A DNA stretch of 64,000 nucleotides from NCBI GenBank assembly GCA_947503885.1, contig CANNFD010000005.1:124001-188000 (forward strand), given 5' to 3'. Each line of letters opens with the position of its first letter. Within the stretch, counting starts at the first letter, position 1. Position numbers and translations under genes: made by a program. Positions 16,323-26,257 of the stretch are shown here, piece after piece. Under the pieces are notes generated by a model. That model did not search any database and had not been told where the DNA came from. It saw only the letters and a program-made list of their open reading frames with translations. Source of the stretch: an uncultured Olleya sp. GTDB lineage: Bacteria; Bacteroidota; Bacteroidia; Flavobacteriales; Flavobacteriaceae.

Positions 16323-18083
16323 ATGGAGTTTAAAAATATTGAGTCTAATCCTATTTTAGACCGTTTACCTAAGCATTTAAGACAGTTTATAAAACCTCAG
16401 AATTACGAGGATTACTCTGCTATTGACCAAGCGGTTTGGCGTTATGCTATGCGTAAAAATGTGGATTACCTTAGCCAGGTGGCACATAGCACGTATATAG
16501 AGGGATTACAACAAACTGGTATTAGTGTAGATGCTATCCCAAATATGTATGGGATGAATCGTATTTTAAAAGCTATTGGTTGGGCTGCTGTTGCTGTGGA
16601 TGGGTTTATACCGCCTAATGCTTTTATGGAGTTTCAGGCGTATAATGTTTTGGTTATTGCTAGTGATATTAGACAGTTAGAACATATCGAGTATACACCT
16701 GCTCCGGATATTATCCATGAAGGTGCTGGTCATGCACCTATTATTGCTAATCCAGAGTATGCTGAATATTTAAGACGTTTTGGTGAGATTGGTTGTAAAG
16801 CAATAAGCTCTGCCAAGGATTACGAATTGTACGAGGCTGTGCGACATTTATCCATTATTAAAGAAGCACCAAATTCTCCTCAAGATCAGATTGATTTAGC
16901 TGAAAAAGCGGTAGAAGATTTACAACATAATATGGGTGAACCTAGTGAGATGGCTTTGATTAGAAACTTACACTGGTGGACTGTGGAGTATGGTTTGATT
17001 GGTACTGTAGAGGATCCTAAGATTTATGGAGCAGGCTTACTATCGTCAATTGGCGAAAGTGCTTGGTGTATGACGGATAAGGTTAAAAAACTACCTTATA
17101 CTATTGAGGCTACGTTTCAGGATTTTGATATTACAAAACCACAACCTCAACTATATGTAACTCCGGATTTTGCACACCTTAGCTTAGTACTAGAATCTTT
17201 TGCTAATACTATGGCGTTACGTACCGGCGGGCCTAGTGCAATTAAAAAATTAATACATAGTAAAGCTTTAGGTACTATCGAGCTTAGTACAGGTTTACAA
17301 ATTTCTGGTGTGTTTACTAATATGATTGAACATAATGGTAAAGTAAGCTATATACAAACTACTGGAAAAACTGCTTTAGCTAACAGAGACAAAGAACTTG
17401 TTGGTCATAGTACTTTGGAGCATGCAGACGGTTTTGGATCTCCTATAGGGAAACTAAAAGGGATTAATTTAGCTATTGAAGACATGTCTCCTAGAGATTT
17501 ACGTGCTTACGATATTTATGAAGGTGAAACGATTACTCTTGAGTTTGAAGGTGATGTTAAAGTTACCGGTGAAATTATTACAGGTACACGAAACCTACAA
17601 GGTAAGATTATCTTGATTAGTTTTAAAAACTGTACAGTTACCCATAACGACACTGTATTGTTCCAACCAGAATGGGGGCAATACGATATGGCTGTTGGTA
17701 AAGAGGTTGTGTCTGGATATTCTGGACCTGCCGACTTACATAGTTTTGACTTAATTACACATAAGGTTAGTAGTACTACAATACAAGAAGAAAAATCGCC
17801 AGAAAAACTGGAACTTATCGATTTATATAAACAAGTACGCGATTATAGAGAGGGTACTAATTTAACCGTTTCTAGAACTAAAGTATTGGAACAATTAATT
17901 AATCGTTTTCCGATGGATTGGTTATTACCTATCGAGTTATTTGAACTAGCTAAAAAAGGCAATGAAAACCAACTATGTGATACTATTTTAAAGCATTTAG
18001 AAACCATCAAACAAAACCGACCTGAAGTTGGACATCTGATTGATGATGGTGTAAAAATTGCTAGTCAGGAGATTGCAGTTTAG
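16323..18083 (+). CDS. Aromatic amino acid hydroxylase (phenylalanine 4-monooxygenase type), long form
   Basis: Tetrahydropterin-dependent non-haem iron hydroxylase, most likely converting phenylalanine to tyrosine. Iron ligands are readable as His132 and His137 in IIHEGAGHAPII and Glu222 in HWWTVEYGLIG. At 586 residues it is about twice the length of the usual bacterial enzyme: the catalytic part ends near residue 300-330, and about 250 residues follow, containing repeated beta-strand segments (GHSTLEHADGFGSPIGKLKG, FEGDVKVTGEIITGTRNLQG) and a helical C terminus. This extension is not the N-terminal ACT regulatory domain of animal enzymes. It fits a cell that also degrades tryptophan. A TATTTTTA motif lies at 16294-16301. 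Confidence 0.9.
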   Translation: MEFKNIESNPILDRLPKHLRQFIKPQNYEDYSAIDQAVWRYAMRKNVDYLSQVAHSTYIEGLQQTGISVDAIPNMYGMNRILKAIGWAAVAVDGFIPPNAFMEFQAYNVLVIASDIRQLEHIEYTPAPDIIHEGAGHAPIIANPEYAEYLRRFGEIGCKAISSAKDYELYEAVRHLSIIKEAPNSPQDQIDLAEKAVEDLQHNMGEPSEMALIRNLHWWTVEYGLIGTVEDPKIYGAGLLSSIGESAWCMTDKVKKLPYTIEATFQDFDITKPQPQLYVTPDFAHLSLVLESFANTMALRTGGPSAIKKLIHSKALGTIELSTGLQISGVFTNMIEHNGKVSYIQTTGKTALANRDKELVGHSTLEHADGFGSPIGKLKGINLAIEDMSPRDLRAYDIYEGETITLEFEGDVKVTGEIITGTRNLQGKIILISFKNCTVTHNDTVLFQPEWGQYDMAVGKEVVSGYSGPADLHSFDLITHKVSSTTIQEEKSPEKLELIDLYKQVRDYREGTNLTVSRTKVLEQLINRFPMDWLLPIELFELAKKGNENQLCDTILKHLETIKQNRPEVGHLIDDGVKIASQEIAV

Positions 18084-18084
18084 A

Positions 18085-18837
18085 TTAGCTATAACTTTTT
18101 AACTTCTCCTTAGTAAAGTCGCTAAGGACTAGTTTACCACTAATTTCGGCACGTTCTATAAGTAATACGCACCAATGATTAGTATCTTCCCATAGTGTTC
18201 TTTTAAGTTCTAAAAGGGCTTCTGGATTATAGGATGCTAATTTGGTTGCTATAGTATTTACAGCTTGATCTAATGCCTGGACATCTTCTAAAACGTCTGC
18301 ATATAAACCGTTTTGTTTGGCATAGTCGGCAGTAAAAAATGTTTCGGCATCAATCGTCATTTGAGAGAATGCTGTTTGCCCCATTTTTCGGCTTACTGAT
18401 GGCTCGATAACAAATGGTCCAATACCTATACTAATTTCACTAAGCTTAATAGATGCAAATTTTGTGGCTAAACAATAATCTGTTGCACTTGCTAATCCTA
18501 CTCCACCTCCAACTGCTTTACCTTGTACACGACCAATAATTAACTTTGGACATTTACGCATGGCATTAATAACATTAGCAAATCCAGAGAAAAACCGTTT
18601 ACCTTCCTCTAAGTTATTAATTGCAACCAACTCTGTAAAGCTAGCACCTGCACAAAACGTGCGCTCACCACCACTTTTTAAAACTATAACTTTTATTGCA
18701 TCGTTTTTACCAGCGTCTTTAATTGCTAATTCCAATTGTTTTAAAATAGGGCTAGGCATAGCATTGTGTTCTGGTGTAAAAAACTCAATATATCCTATAT
18801 TATTTTCTATGGTTTGTTTGACGTATGCTTGAGACAT
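18085..18837 (-). CDS. Enoyl-CoA hydratase/isomerase family protein
   Basis: A 250-residue crotonase-fold protein starting at the ATG at 18837 (MSQAYVKQTIENNIGYIEF); a -7 element at 18868-18875 lies inside the longer possible frame and excludes the upstream start. The first oxyanion-hole segment is GGERTFCAGASFTEL and the second GRVQGKAVGGGVGLASATDY. Where crotonases carry catalytic Glu residues there is EISIGIGPFVIEPSVSRKMG. The family hydrates or isomerises acyl-CoA thioesters. Gene order (convergent with the Phe hydroxylase, two bases apart) gives no firm pathway, although aromatic amino acid breakdown or fatty acid oxidation is plausible. Confidence 0.88.
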   Translation of the reverse strand: MSQAYVKQTIENNIGYIEFFTPEHNAMPSPILKQLELAIKDAGKNDAIKVIVLKSGGERTFCAGASFTELVAINNLEEGKRFFSGFANVINAMRKCPKLIIGRVQGKAVGGGVGLASATDYCLATKFASIKLSEISIGIGPFVIEPSVSRKMGQTAFSQMTIDAETFFTADYAKQNGLYADVLEDVQALDQAVNTIATKLASYNPEALLELKRTLWEDTNHWCVLLIERAEISGKLVLSDFTKEKLKSYS

Positions 18838-18867
18838 AATTCTACTAATTTTTAAATTGAAGTTACA

Positions 18868-18875
18868 CAAATTTA
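18868..18875 (-). promoter_or_regulatory. -7 promoter element of the enoyl-CoA hydratase gene
   Basis: TAAATTTG on the minus strand matches TAnnTTTG and lies 31 bases upstream of the ATG at 18837, a normal leader length. Confidence 0.45.
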
Positions 18876-18924
18876 AGCCTTTTAAAACTTCTAAAATTAT
18901 TAACTTTACAAGAAATATTATACT

Positions 18925-19230
18925 ATGGGAATTTTTAGTTTTCTTTTCGGAAATAAAGCCAATAAAATCAAAGACTTTACAGATAGAGGTGCCATTATTT
19001 TAGATGTGCGTTCAAAAGCTGAATATAATTCTGGAGCTATTCCAGGGTCAAAACATGTACCGTTACAACAAATTCAAGCTAAAGCTTCTGAAATTAAAAA
19101 ATGGGACAAACCAGTGATTACTTGTTGTGCAAGTGGTATGCGCTCTGGTAGTGCTGCTGCAATTTTACGCAGTAATGGTGTAGAGGTTATAAATGGTGGC
19201 GGATGGCAAAGCCTTTATAATAAGTTATAA
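18925..19230 (+). CDS. Single-domain rhodanese-like protein
   Basis: A 101-residue rhodanese domain. After a short N-terminal segment (MGIFSFLFGN) come AIILDVRSKAEYNSGAIPGS (substrate-side motif) and the active-site loop CCASGMRSG, where Cys68 is the expected persulfide-forming cysteine in CxxGxRS. The C terminus GGGWQSLYNKL is typical. Such small proteins move sulfane sulfur between acceptors in the cytoplasm; the acceptor is unknown. Its 3' end overlaps the convergent DUF4230 gene by six bases. A TAACTTTA motif (18901-18908) is a candidate -7 element. Confidence 0.9.
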   Translation: MGIFSFLFGNKANKIKDFTDRGAIILDVRSKAEYNSGAIPGSKHVPLQQIQAKASEIKKWDKPVITCCASGMRSGSAAAILRSNGVEVINGGGWQSLYNKL

Positions 19231-19836
19231 TTTTAAAATCTCTAGTCGGTCTGGAGTGTCGATTACACTCTGGTTGTATTGCAACGTCCAACCTAAACTA
19301 TTGGTTAAAATATAAAATTTAGACAGCTCGCTTACCAATCTGTTTTTAGCATTAATTTGCAAGTTTGAAGCTGCTATTTTTTTTCTAAGACGCTCTGTTA
19401 CGATTTCTTTTATTTTGTTATAATCATCGTGGTTAAAAGCATTTAGATAACCGCTTTCTACATCATAATATTCTAAACTAGGGTAGATTTTTAATTCTTC
19501 TTCAGGGATAGATTTAATCCTTAATATTTTGTTGGTACTATCTATTTCAAATTCTATTTTACTTAAATCATAACCTACAGTAACCTCTGCATTAACTATT
19601 ACTAATGCTTGCTTATCTGATGTTAAATTTGCAAAAAGCGCTTTAGAATTTTTATAGCTATAAGCATCACTAAAGTAGCCTTCTGTTACTATTAATTTAC
19701 CAACGTTATTTATTTGTTTTTCTATTAATGCAGAGTGTTCACGGATAATTGTTTTATCAGAACTTCCTTGTGTACACTTCTTTAATATAAATGAAAGTAC
19801 AAACGCTATAACTATACCAATTACTATTTTTCGCAT
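19225..19836 (-). CDS. DUF4230 membrane-anchored protein
   Basis: A 203-residue protein starting MRKIVIGIVIAFVLSFIL (ATG at 19836): one N-terminal membrane anchor followed by a periplasmic DUF4230 domain. Typical segments are IEKQINNVGKLIVTEGYFSD, VTVGYDLSKIEFEI and a helical LRKKIAASNLQINAKNRLVS. The family is widespread in Bacteroidota and Firmicutes and has no assigned function. The longer frame to 19851 adds five residues without support. Confidence 0.85.
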   Translation of the reverse strand: MRKIVIGIVIAFVLSFILKKCTQGSSDKTIIREHSALIEKQINNVGKLIVTEGYFSDAYSYKNSKALFANLTSDKQALVIVNAEVTVGYDLSKIEFEIDSTNKILRIKSIPEEELKIYPSLEYYDVESGYLNAFNHDDYNKIKEIVTERLRKKIAASNLQINAKNRLVSELSKFYILTNSLGWTLQYNQSVIDTPDRLEILKL

Positions 19837-20156
19837 ACTATAAATGTACATAAAAAAAACATCAAGGATTTTAAATTTTTCAGAAAAAGCCTAACTAAAT
19901 ATATCTTTTTATTAAACGTAAAATATATTATTATTACTAGATAAAGGGGACTAAACGTGTTTGAAGAGAGGTTATTAAAAAACACCAACGTAAAACTAGA
20001 TTGATAGTTAAATAGTTGGTGTTTAAATATATTGATTAATAGCCCTATAAAAATATAACTACAAATTGGTTTATGGTTTTTTTTTCGACCAAATGACTAT
20101 TAATTAGTTGTAAGCAACTTTTATGCAGATTAACCTACAAATCAACGCTTTATCAA
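19837..20156. other. Intergenic region with a 10-bp inverted repeat
   Basis: No ORF or RNA gene is recognised between the DUF4230 and GSCFA genes. AAACACCAAC (19980-19989) and GTTGGTGTTT (20015-20024) are perfect inverted arms separated by 25 bases; the hairpin could terminate transcripts from either side, though T-runs are poor. The rest is AT-rich with nothing further seen. Confidence 0.5.
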
Positions 20157-21104
20157 CTACTCAAATTTAATGCTAGGATATTGATTACTTAAAACCATTT
20201 GTCTTTCTATTAATTGCTGAACAAATTTTAGATGCGCTGTAGAGTTTGGATTAAATGGTTTGTGCTGTAATCCTTTTTGAATTACATCAACCTCTGTCAT
20301 TACTTTTTCTGAGGCATCAGCAATCCAAACATTTTTAAAACGCTCCCATATATAATCTACTGCTAATGGACTTGGATGTAATAAATCTTGATTATAAAAA
20401 CGGTAATCACGTAACTCGTCCATCATTATTTCATAAGACGGAAAGTAATACGACTGGCTACCCAACACCTTATGAATGGCTGTAATTAAATGAGACTTAC
20501 TCTGTGTGTTTTCAACAAAACCATCCTTAACATGTCTAACCGGAGACACTGTAAAAACAAAATTGGCTTTAGGATTTACTTTCTGTACTTGCTCTTTTAT
20601 AGATTGAAGTGCTGCAACAATAACATCAACACTCAAAATTTGTTTTTGAAACTGCTGTTGCGGAACCTTATGGCAATTTGCAACTATTTTATTTGTCTTT
20701 AAATAGCGATAGATCCATGCGGTACCCAATGTTATAATTATATGTGTACTTTGCTTTAAATAATGGTTGGTCTTTTGCGAAGCTGCATTAAGCTGATGTA
20801 ATAACAGACTTTTTGTATGCTGACTTAACTTTGAATGTGCATCAAAACAATGAAACTGCTCGTTATTAACAAACACATCCTCTTCTGTATACTTTTTACC
20901 ATTTAAAGCATTAGCTACTAAATTATGAATGGCTACAGGGTGAAATAAAATACCAAATGGATTTACATAGTGCTGAAATTTAAAATACTCAAACTTTTCA
21001 CCAATATTTTCGGCAAAACAAGACCCTAAAAGAAACACTTTAGAGTTATAATCTATAAGATTATCAGATTGCTTTTTTAATGGTATTTTGGTTTGTAGAT
21101 TCAT
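20157..21104 (-). CDS. GSCFA domain protein
   Basis: A 315-residue protein with the eponymous motif VFLLGSCFAENIGEKFEYFK near residues 23-42. The family belongs to the SGNH/GDSL-like hydrolase clan; the Ser in GSCF and the C-terminal DLLHPSPLAVDYIWERF (Asp/His pair) are consistent with a catalytic triad. The central ITLGTAWIYRY supplies the Gly/Asn-like block. No signal peptide is seen, so it is predicted to be cytoplasmic. The natural substrate of the family is unknown. It lies 43 bases downstream of alaS on the same strand and may be co-transcribed. Confidence 0.88.
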   Translation of the reverse strand: MNLQTKIPLKKQSDNLIDYNSKVFLLGSCFAENIGEKFEYFKFQHYVNPFGILFHPVAIHNLVANALNGKKYTEEDVFVNNEQFHCFDAHSKLSQHTKSLLLHQLNAASQKTNHYLKQSTHIIITLGTAWIYRYLKTNKIVANCHKVPQQQFQKQILSVDVIVAALQSIKEQVQKVNPKANFVFTVSPVRHVKDGFVENTQSKSHLITAIHKVLGSQSYYFPSYEIMMDELRDYRFYNQDLLHPSPLAVDYIWERFKNVWIADASEKVMTEVDVIQKGLQHKPFNPNSTAHLKFVQQLIERQMVLSNQYPSIKFE

Positions 21105-21147
21105 CCCTTTTCAAATTTCCCAAAAGGGAAAAAACTACTATAAAAAT

Positions 21148-23763
21148 TTATGAAATATATCCTTTAGCTAATTCTAATGCTTCTTTGATACCTGCTGGGT
21201 TTTTACCTCCTGCAGTAGCAAAAAATGGTTGTCCACCACCACCACCGTGGATATATTTACCTAACTCTCTAACCACTGTTCCTGCGTTAAGGTTTTTAGT
21301 TTCAATTAAACTTTTAGACACATAGCATGTTAAAATAGCCTTACCATCGTTTTCTGCTCCAAATACCAAAAACAAATTATCAAATTGGCCACCTAATTCA
21401 AAACACAAATCTTTAACTCCTGATGGATTTAGATCTAGTTGTTTTGCTAAAAAGTTGACTCCGTTAATCTCTTTAATCTCGTTTTTAAGTTCGCCTTTAA
21501 TATTTTTAGCTTTATCCTTTAGTAGTTGTTCTATTTGTTTTTTTAAGCTTGAATTTTCATCTTGAAGACTCTGTAACGCTTTAATAGGCTCTTTAGCATT
21601 ATTCAATAAGTTTTTCATCTCAAAAAACGATCTGTTATTCTCACTATAATAAGACTTAACAGCATCATTTGTAATAGCTTCAATACGTCTAATACCTGAT
21701 GCAACTGCACCTTCTGAGACAATTTTGAAATGCCATATATCTGCAGTATTACTAACATGTGTACCACCACACAACTCTATAGACTGCCCAAAACGCACTG
21801 TACGTACTGCGTCTCCATATTTTTCTCCAAACAACGCCATAGCACCTTCTGCAATTGCCTTTTCCATAGGCACATTACGTCCTTCTTGTAGAGGTAGTTT
21901 ACTTTCTATTCTTGAATTTACAAAGTTTTCTACATCTCGTAACTCTTCTTCAGTTAATTTAGAAAAGTGAGAAAAATCAAAACGCAAATATTTAGAATGC
22001 ACTGCGCTACCTTTTTGCTCTACATGATCGCCTAAAACTTCTCTTAAAGCCTGATGCAATAAGTGTGTTGCAGTATGGTTGCACTCTGTTCTGTAACGTT
22101 GTTTTTCATCTACTTTAGCTACAAAAACTTGATTTAAATCACGAGGCAGCTCTTTAGTAATATGTATAATAATATTGTTTTCCTTTTTAGTATCAACAAT
22201 ATAAAATACATCGCCATTACTAGCTTGGATGTATCCTTTATCACCAACTTGTCCACCACCTTCTGCATAAAAAGGTGTTAAATTAAATACTAGTTGATAC
22301 ATTTCGCCATCCTTTTTAGAAACGACTTTGCGGTATTTTGTTATCTTAATTTTAGCTTCTAATTGATCATAGCCAATAAACTCTTGGTCTTCGTCTTCAA
22401 TTAAAACAGTCCAATCATCAGATTTTAGCACAGAAGCTTCACGACCTCTACCTTGTTGTTCTTTTAAACGCTTATTAAACTCTCCTTTATTATAAGAAAA
22501 TCCTTTTTCGCGTAAAATTAAATCTGTTAAATCTTCAGGAAAACCATAAGTATCTTTAAGCTCAAACACTTTTGATCCTGATACTTGCTTATCAGTTGCA
22601 TTATCTACAATACGATCTAAAATAGCTAAACCTTGATCTAAAGTGCGTAAAAAAGAAGCTTCTTCTTCTTTAATTACATTTTCAATTAGTTGTTTTTGTG
22701 CTTTTAATTCTGGGAATGCTTTACCCATTTTATTGGTTAACACATTAACCAAACGGTATATAAATGGATCTTTTTTATCTAAAAATGTAAATCCATAACG
22801 TACAGCACGACGTAAAATACGACGGATTACATAACCTGCACCTGTATTACTAGGCAATTGGCCATCTGCAATTGAAAATGCCACAGCACGGACATGGTCA
22901 GAAATAACACGAATAGCAATATCCGTTTTTTCGTCTTTATTATAATCTTTACCAGTAATAGTTTCGATTTCTCTAATAATTGGCGTAAAAACATCAGTAT
23001 CGTAATTAGACTGCACGTTTTGTAATACCATACATAAACGCTCAAATCCCATTCCGGTATCAATATGCTTATTAGGTAACGGTTCTAGACTACCATTAGC
23101 TTTACGGTTGTATTGCATGAAAACTAAATTCCAGATTTCTACAACTTGTGGATGGTCTTCATTAACTAATGACTTACCATCTACTTTAGCTTTTTCTTCA
23201 ACAGAACGAATATCTACATGGATTTCGCTACAAGGTCCACATGGTCCTTGTTCACCCATTTCCCAAAAGTTATCTTTTTTATTTCCTTTTAAAATACGGT
23301 CTTCACTAATATATTGTTTCCAAAGATCATACGCTTCAGTATCCATTTTAAGGTTATCGTCATCATCACTACCTTCAAAAACAGTAACATATAAAATATC
23401 TTTATCTATTTTATAAACTTCGGTTAACAGCTCCCAAGCCCAAGCTATTGCTTCCTTTTTAAAGTAATCGCCAAAAGACCAATTACCTAACATTTCAAAT
23501 AAAGTATGGTGATAGGTATCATACCCAACTTCTTCCAAATCATTATGCTTACCTGAGACACGCAAACATTTTTGACTGTCTGCAATACGATTATTTTTAG
23601 GCTGACTGTTCCCTAAAAAATATTCTTTAAAAGGTGCCATTCCGGCATTAACAAACATTAATGTTGGATCATCCTTTAACACCATTGGTGCAGAAGGCAC
23701 GATACTATGTTTTTTATCTTCAAAAAACTTAAGGAAGGTTGTGCGTATGTCTTGAGAGTTCAT
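21148..23763 (-). CDS. alaS: Alanyl-tRNA synthetase
   Basis: Class II synthetase charging tRNA-Ala. The 871-residue length is normal. In order: class II catalytic core with motif 1 near [14 protein letters not shown], motif 2 region [20 protein letters not shown], motif 3 near GMGFERLCM; editing domain with [12 protein letters not shown] and CGGTH (zinc/catalytic His and Cys); coiled-coil and C-Ala domain ending [17 protein letters not shown], the glycine-rich DHHA1 element. All motifs are intact. The GSCFA gene follows on the same strand, and an M23 peptidase gene diverges upstream. Confidence 0.97.
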   Translation of the reverse strand: MNSQDIRTTFLKFFEDKKHSIVPSAPMVLKDDPTLMFVNAGMAPFKEYFLGNSQPKNNRIADSQKCLRVSGKHNDLEEVGYDTYHHTLFEMLGNWSFGDYFKKEAIAWAWELLTEVYKIDKDILYVTVFEGSDDDDNLKMDTEAYDLWKQYISEDRILKGNKKDNFWEMGEQGPCGPCSEIHVDIRSVEEKAKVDGKSLVNEDHPQVVEIWNLVFMQYNRKANGSLEPLPNKHIDTGMGFERLCMVLQNVQSNYDTDVFTPIIREIETITGKDYNKDEKTDIAIRVISDHVRAVAFSIADGQLPSNTGAGYVIRRILRRAVRYGFTFLDKKDPFIYRLVNVLTNKMGKAFPELKAQKQLIENVIKEEEASFLRTLDQGLAILDRIVDNATDKQVSGSKVFELKDTYGFPEDLTDLILREKGFSYNKGEFNKRLKEQQGRGREASVLKSDDWTVLIEDEDQEFIGYDQLEAKIKITKYRKVVSKKDGEMYQLVFNLTPFYAEGGGQVGDKGYIQASNGDVFYIVDTKKENNIIIHITKELPRDLNQVFVAKVDEKQRYRTECNHTATHLLHQALREVLGDHVEQKGSAVHSKYLRFDFSHFSKLTEEELRDVENFVNSRIESKLPLQEGRNVPMEKAIAEGAMALFGEKYGDAVRTVRFGQSIELCGGTHVSNTADIWHFKIVSEGAVASGIRRIEAITNDAVKSYYSENNRSFFEMKNLLNNAKEPIKALQSLQDENSSLKKQIEQLLKDKAKNIKGELKNEIKEINGVNFLAKQLDLNPSGVKDLCFELGGQFDNLFLVFGAENDGKAILTCYVSKSLIETKNLNAGTVVRELGKYIHGGGGGQPFFATAGGKNPAGIKEALELAKGYIS

Positions 23764-23896
23764 ATAACTATGTTAAAAATCTTGTTTGGATAAGCTTAAC
23801 ACTTATTAAAACAATTTATATATTTGTTATTCGTTACTATTTTAATTTGTTGAAAAATTCAACTTTAATAACTGCAAAAATAGTATAAATTAGATA

Positions 23897-24868
23897 ATGA
23901 GTAAGGTAAAATATTATTATGATTCTGAATCGCTCTCTTATAAAAAAATAGAGCGCAGAAAAAGACGTACTTTTAAGTTTCTTTCTTTATTCTTAATTAC
24001 TGCTGCATTGTTTGGTTTTTTGTTTCTTTTTATTGGTGGTCACTACTTTGAATCTCCAAAAGAAAAAGCTTTAAAACGTGAGTTAACCAACTTAGAACTT
24101 CAATTTAATTTATTAAATAAAAAAATGAAAGAGGCCGAAACGGTCTTGGCAAATATCGAAGATCGTGATAATGCTATCTATCGTTTATATTTTGAAGCTA
24201 ACCCAATCCCAGAAGAACAACGTACTGCTGGTTTTGGAGGTGTTAACCGATATAAAAAATTAGAAGGTTACGATAATTCTGAATTAATTATAAGTTCTAG
24301 CAAGCGTATTGACAAACTATTAAAACGGATTGTAGTACAATCAAAATCTTTAGATGAAATTGCTGTTTTAGCAGAAGATAAAGAAAAGCTTTTAATGGCA
24401 ATTCCTGCTATACAACCGGTAAGCAATCAAGATTTAACAAGAATGGCTTCTGGCTATGGTATGCGATCTGACCCTTTTACAAAACTTAGAAAAATGCACT
24501 GGGGTATGGACTTTACCGCACCAAGAGGTACACCCGTTTATGCATCGGGAGACGGAATTGTAGATCGCGCGGATAGTAACTCTTCAGGTTACGGTAATCA
24601 TATTAGGATTGACCACGGATATGGGTACGTCTCTTTATACGCCCATTTATTTAAATATAATGTTCAAAAAAACCAACGTGTTAAACGTGGTGACATTATT
24701 GGGTTTGTTGGAAGTACAGGTCGCTCTGAGGCACCACACTTACACTATGAAATATTTAAAGACGGTGAACGTATTAACCCTATAAACTTTTACTATGGTA
24801 GTTTATCTCCTGAAGAGTTTAACAAACTATTAGAGCATGCGTCTTTAGAAAACCAATCTTTAGATTAA
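23897..24868 (+). CDS. M23-family zinc metallopeptidase (LytM domain), membrane-anchored
   Basis: A 323-residue bitopic protein: basic cytoplasmic N terminus (residues 1-27), one membrane helix (about 28-48), a coiled-coil region (about 55-90), and a C-terminal LytM domain. Zinc/catalytic residues are His201 and Asp205 in MHWGMDF and His283 in HLHYEIF; His250 in YAH lies in the expected third motif. All are present, so an active peptidoglycan endopeptidase rather than an EnvC-like inactive regulator is predicted. It overlaps the MerR gene by one base (TAATG). Confidence 0.93.
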   Translation: MSKVKYYYDSESLSYKKIERRKRRTFKFLSLFLITAALFGFLFLFIGGHYFESPKEKALKRELTNLELQFNLLNKKMKEAETVLANIEDRDNAIYRLYFEANPIPEEQRTAGFGGVNRYKKLEGYDNSELIISSSKRIDKLLKRIVVQSKSLDEIAVLAEDKEKLLMAIPAIQPVSNQDLTRMASGYGMRSDPFTKLRKMHWGMDFTAPRGTPVYASGDGIVDRADSNSSGYGNHIRIDHGYGYVSLYAHLFKYNVQKNQRVKRGDIIGFVGSTGRSEAPHLHYEIFKDGERINPINFYYGSLSPEEFNKLLEHASLENQSLD

Positions 24869-25197
24869 TGATAATAGATCTTCCAGAAAAAAGGTATTAC
24901 ACCATAGGTGAGGTTGCTAAAGCATTTGATGTTAACACATCATTAATTAGGTTTTGGGAAAAAGAATTTGACGAACTTAAGCCTAAAAAAAATGCTAAAG
25001 GCAATCGAAAATTTACACCTGAAGACATTAAAAACCTACAATTAATCTATCACTTAGTAAAAGAAAGAGGTTTTACTTTAGAAGGTGCAAAAACCCATTT
25101 AAAAGAAGAAAAAAAGAAAACACTAGATAATTTTGAAATTATAACTAAATTGGAAAGTGTAAGAAACCAATTAATAAAACTAAAAGAACAACTTTAA
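24868..25197 (+). CDS. MerR-family transcriptional regulator
   Basis: A 109-residue protein with an N-terminal winged HTH of MerR type: RYYTIGEVAKAFDVNTSLIR, WEKEFDEL, and GNRKFTPEDIKNLQLIYHL, followed by a helical coiled-coil. It lacks a C-terminal ligand or metal domain (no conserved cysteines), as in short Bacteroidota MerR proteins usually found beside M23 peptidase and LemA genes. Translationally coupled to the peptidase by a TAATG overlap, so it may regulate the cell-envelope operon it belongs to. No operator is identified. Confidence 0.88.
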   Translation: MIIDLPEKRYYTIGEVAKAFDVNTSLIRFWEKEFDELKPKKNAKGNRKFTPEDIKNLQLIYHLVKERGFTLEGAKTHLKEEKKKTLDNFEIITKLESVRNQLIKLKEQL

Positions 25198-25209
25198 AAA
25201 CTAACTATT

Positions 25210-25809
25210 ATGAAAAAATTACTTGTGCCAGTAATTATTATTGCAATAATTGCATTTGGCTTATATAAATGGGGTGTTGGTATTAATAATACTGCTGTAA
25301 CTTTAGAGGCTAATGCAAAAACTGCATGGTCTAATGTAGAAAGTACTTACCAAAGACGAAGCGACTTATATAGTAGCGTAATTAAAACTGTGCAAGGGTC
25401 TGCAGATTTTGAAAGAAAAACTTTAAACGAAGTTATCGAAGCTAGATCTAAAGCAACCTCAATAAATATTGATGCTAATAATTTAACGCCAGAAAACATG
25501 GCTGCTTTCCAAAAAGCACAAAGCGAATTAAGTGGATCTTTTAGTAGACTTATTGCATCTTTTGAGCGTTACCCTGAATTAAAAACTACCGAGCAATTTA
25601 AAGAATTTATATCGCAACAGGAAGGTACTGAAAACCGAATTAATGTTGCTAGAGACCGATATAATGAAGAAGTAAACAAATACGACATCTACACTTCTAA
25701 ATTCCCAAACAGCCTTTTAACTGGTTGGTTTGGATTTAAAGAAATGGCTAGATACAAATCAGATCCAGGATCTGAAAACGTACCAGATGTAGAATTTAAA
25801 TTTGACTAA
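25210..25809 (+). CDS. LemA family protein
   Basis: A 199-residue protein with one N-terminal membrane helix (VIIIAIIAFGLYKWGVGINN) and a long helical periplasmic body with the LemA signature AKTAWSNVESTYQRRSDLYS, then ARDRYNEEVNKYDIYTSKFP near the C terminus. The biochemical role of LemA is unresolved; the family is found with TPM-domain proteins, as here. Start ATG at 25210, 13 bases after the MerR stop. Four bases separate its stop from the next ATG, so an operon of MerR, LemA and TPM genes is likely. Confidence 0.92.
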   Translation: MKKLLVPVIIIAIIAFGLYKWGVGINNTAVTLEANAKTAWSNVESTYQRRSDLYSSVIKTVQGSADFERKTLNEVIEARSKATSINIDANNLTPENMAAFQKAQSELSGSFSRLIASFERYPELKTTEQFKEFISQQEGTENRINVARDRYNEEVNKYDIYTSKFPNSLLTGWFGFKEMARYKSDPGSENVPDVEFKFD

Positions 25810-25813
25810 AAAC

Positions 25814-26257
25814 ATGATACCTGAAGACGTAGAATCTTTTCTATCCAATATTGAAGAACAAGAAATTGTTGAAGCTATTAGAATAGCAGAAGACCATACG
25901 TCTGGAGAAATCCGTGTACATATAGAAAACACTTGTAATGCAAACGTAGAAAAACGGGCGTTAGAAGTGTTTTCTAATTTAAAAATGTATAATACTGCTG
26001 ATAGAAATGGTGTATTAATTTACGTAGCAGTAAACGATCATAAATTTGGTATTTATGGCGATAAAGGCATCAATAACGTTGTACCAAAAGACTTTTGGAA
26101 CACTACTAAAACTATAATTGAAAATCACTTTAAAACAGGAGATTTTAAACAGGGTTTAGTGGATGGCATATTGCATGCTGGACAGCAATTAAAAGTACAC
26201 TTTCCAATAATGGATAATGATATTGACGAACTACCTAATACTATATCTAAAGGATGA
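25814..26257 (+). CDS. TPM-domain protein, soluble form
   Basis: A 147-residue protein starting at the ATG at 25814 (MIPEDVESFLSNIEEQ); the in-frame TTG at 25802 inside lemA is less likely. It has a TPM (TLP18.3/Psb32/MOLO-1) fold, with TSGEIRVHIENTC, NGVLIYVAVNDHKFGIYGDK and a C-terminal helical FKQGLVDGILHAGQQL. There is no signal peptide or membrane helix, unlike the next gene, so it is predicted to act on the cytoplasmic side. TPM proteins have been linked to photosystem repair in plants and phosphatase activity in vitro; the bacterial role is unclear. Confidence 0.85.
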   Translation: MIPEDVESFLSNIEEQEIVEAIRIAEDHTSGEIRVHIENTCNANVEKRALEVFSNLKMYNTADRNGVLIYVAVNDHKFGIYGDKGINNVVPKDFWNTTKTIIENHFKTGDFKQGLVDGILHAGQQLKVHFPIMDNDIDELPNTISKG

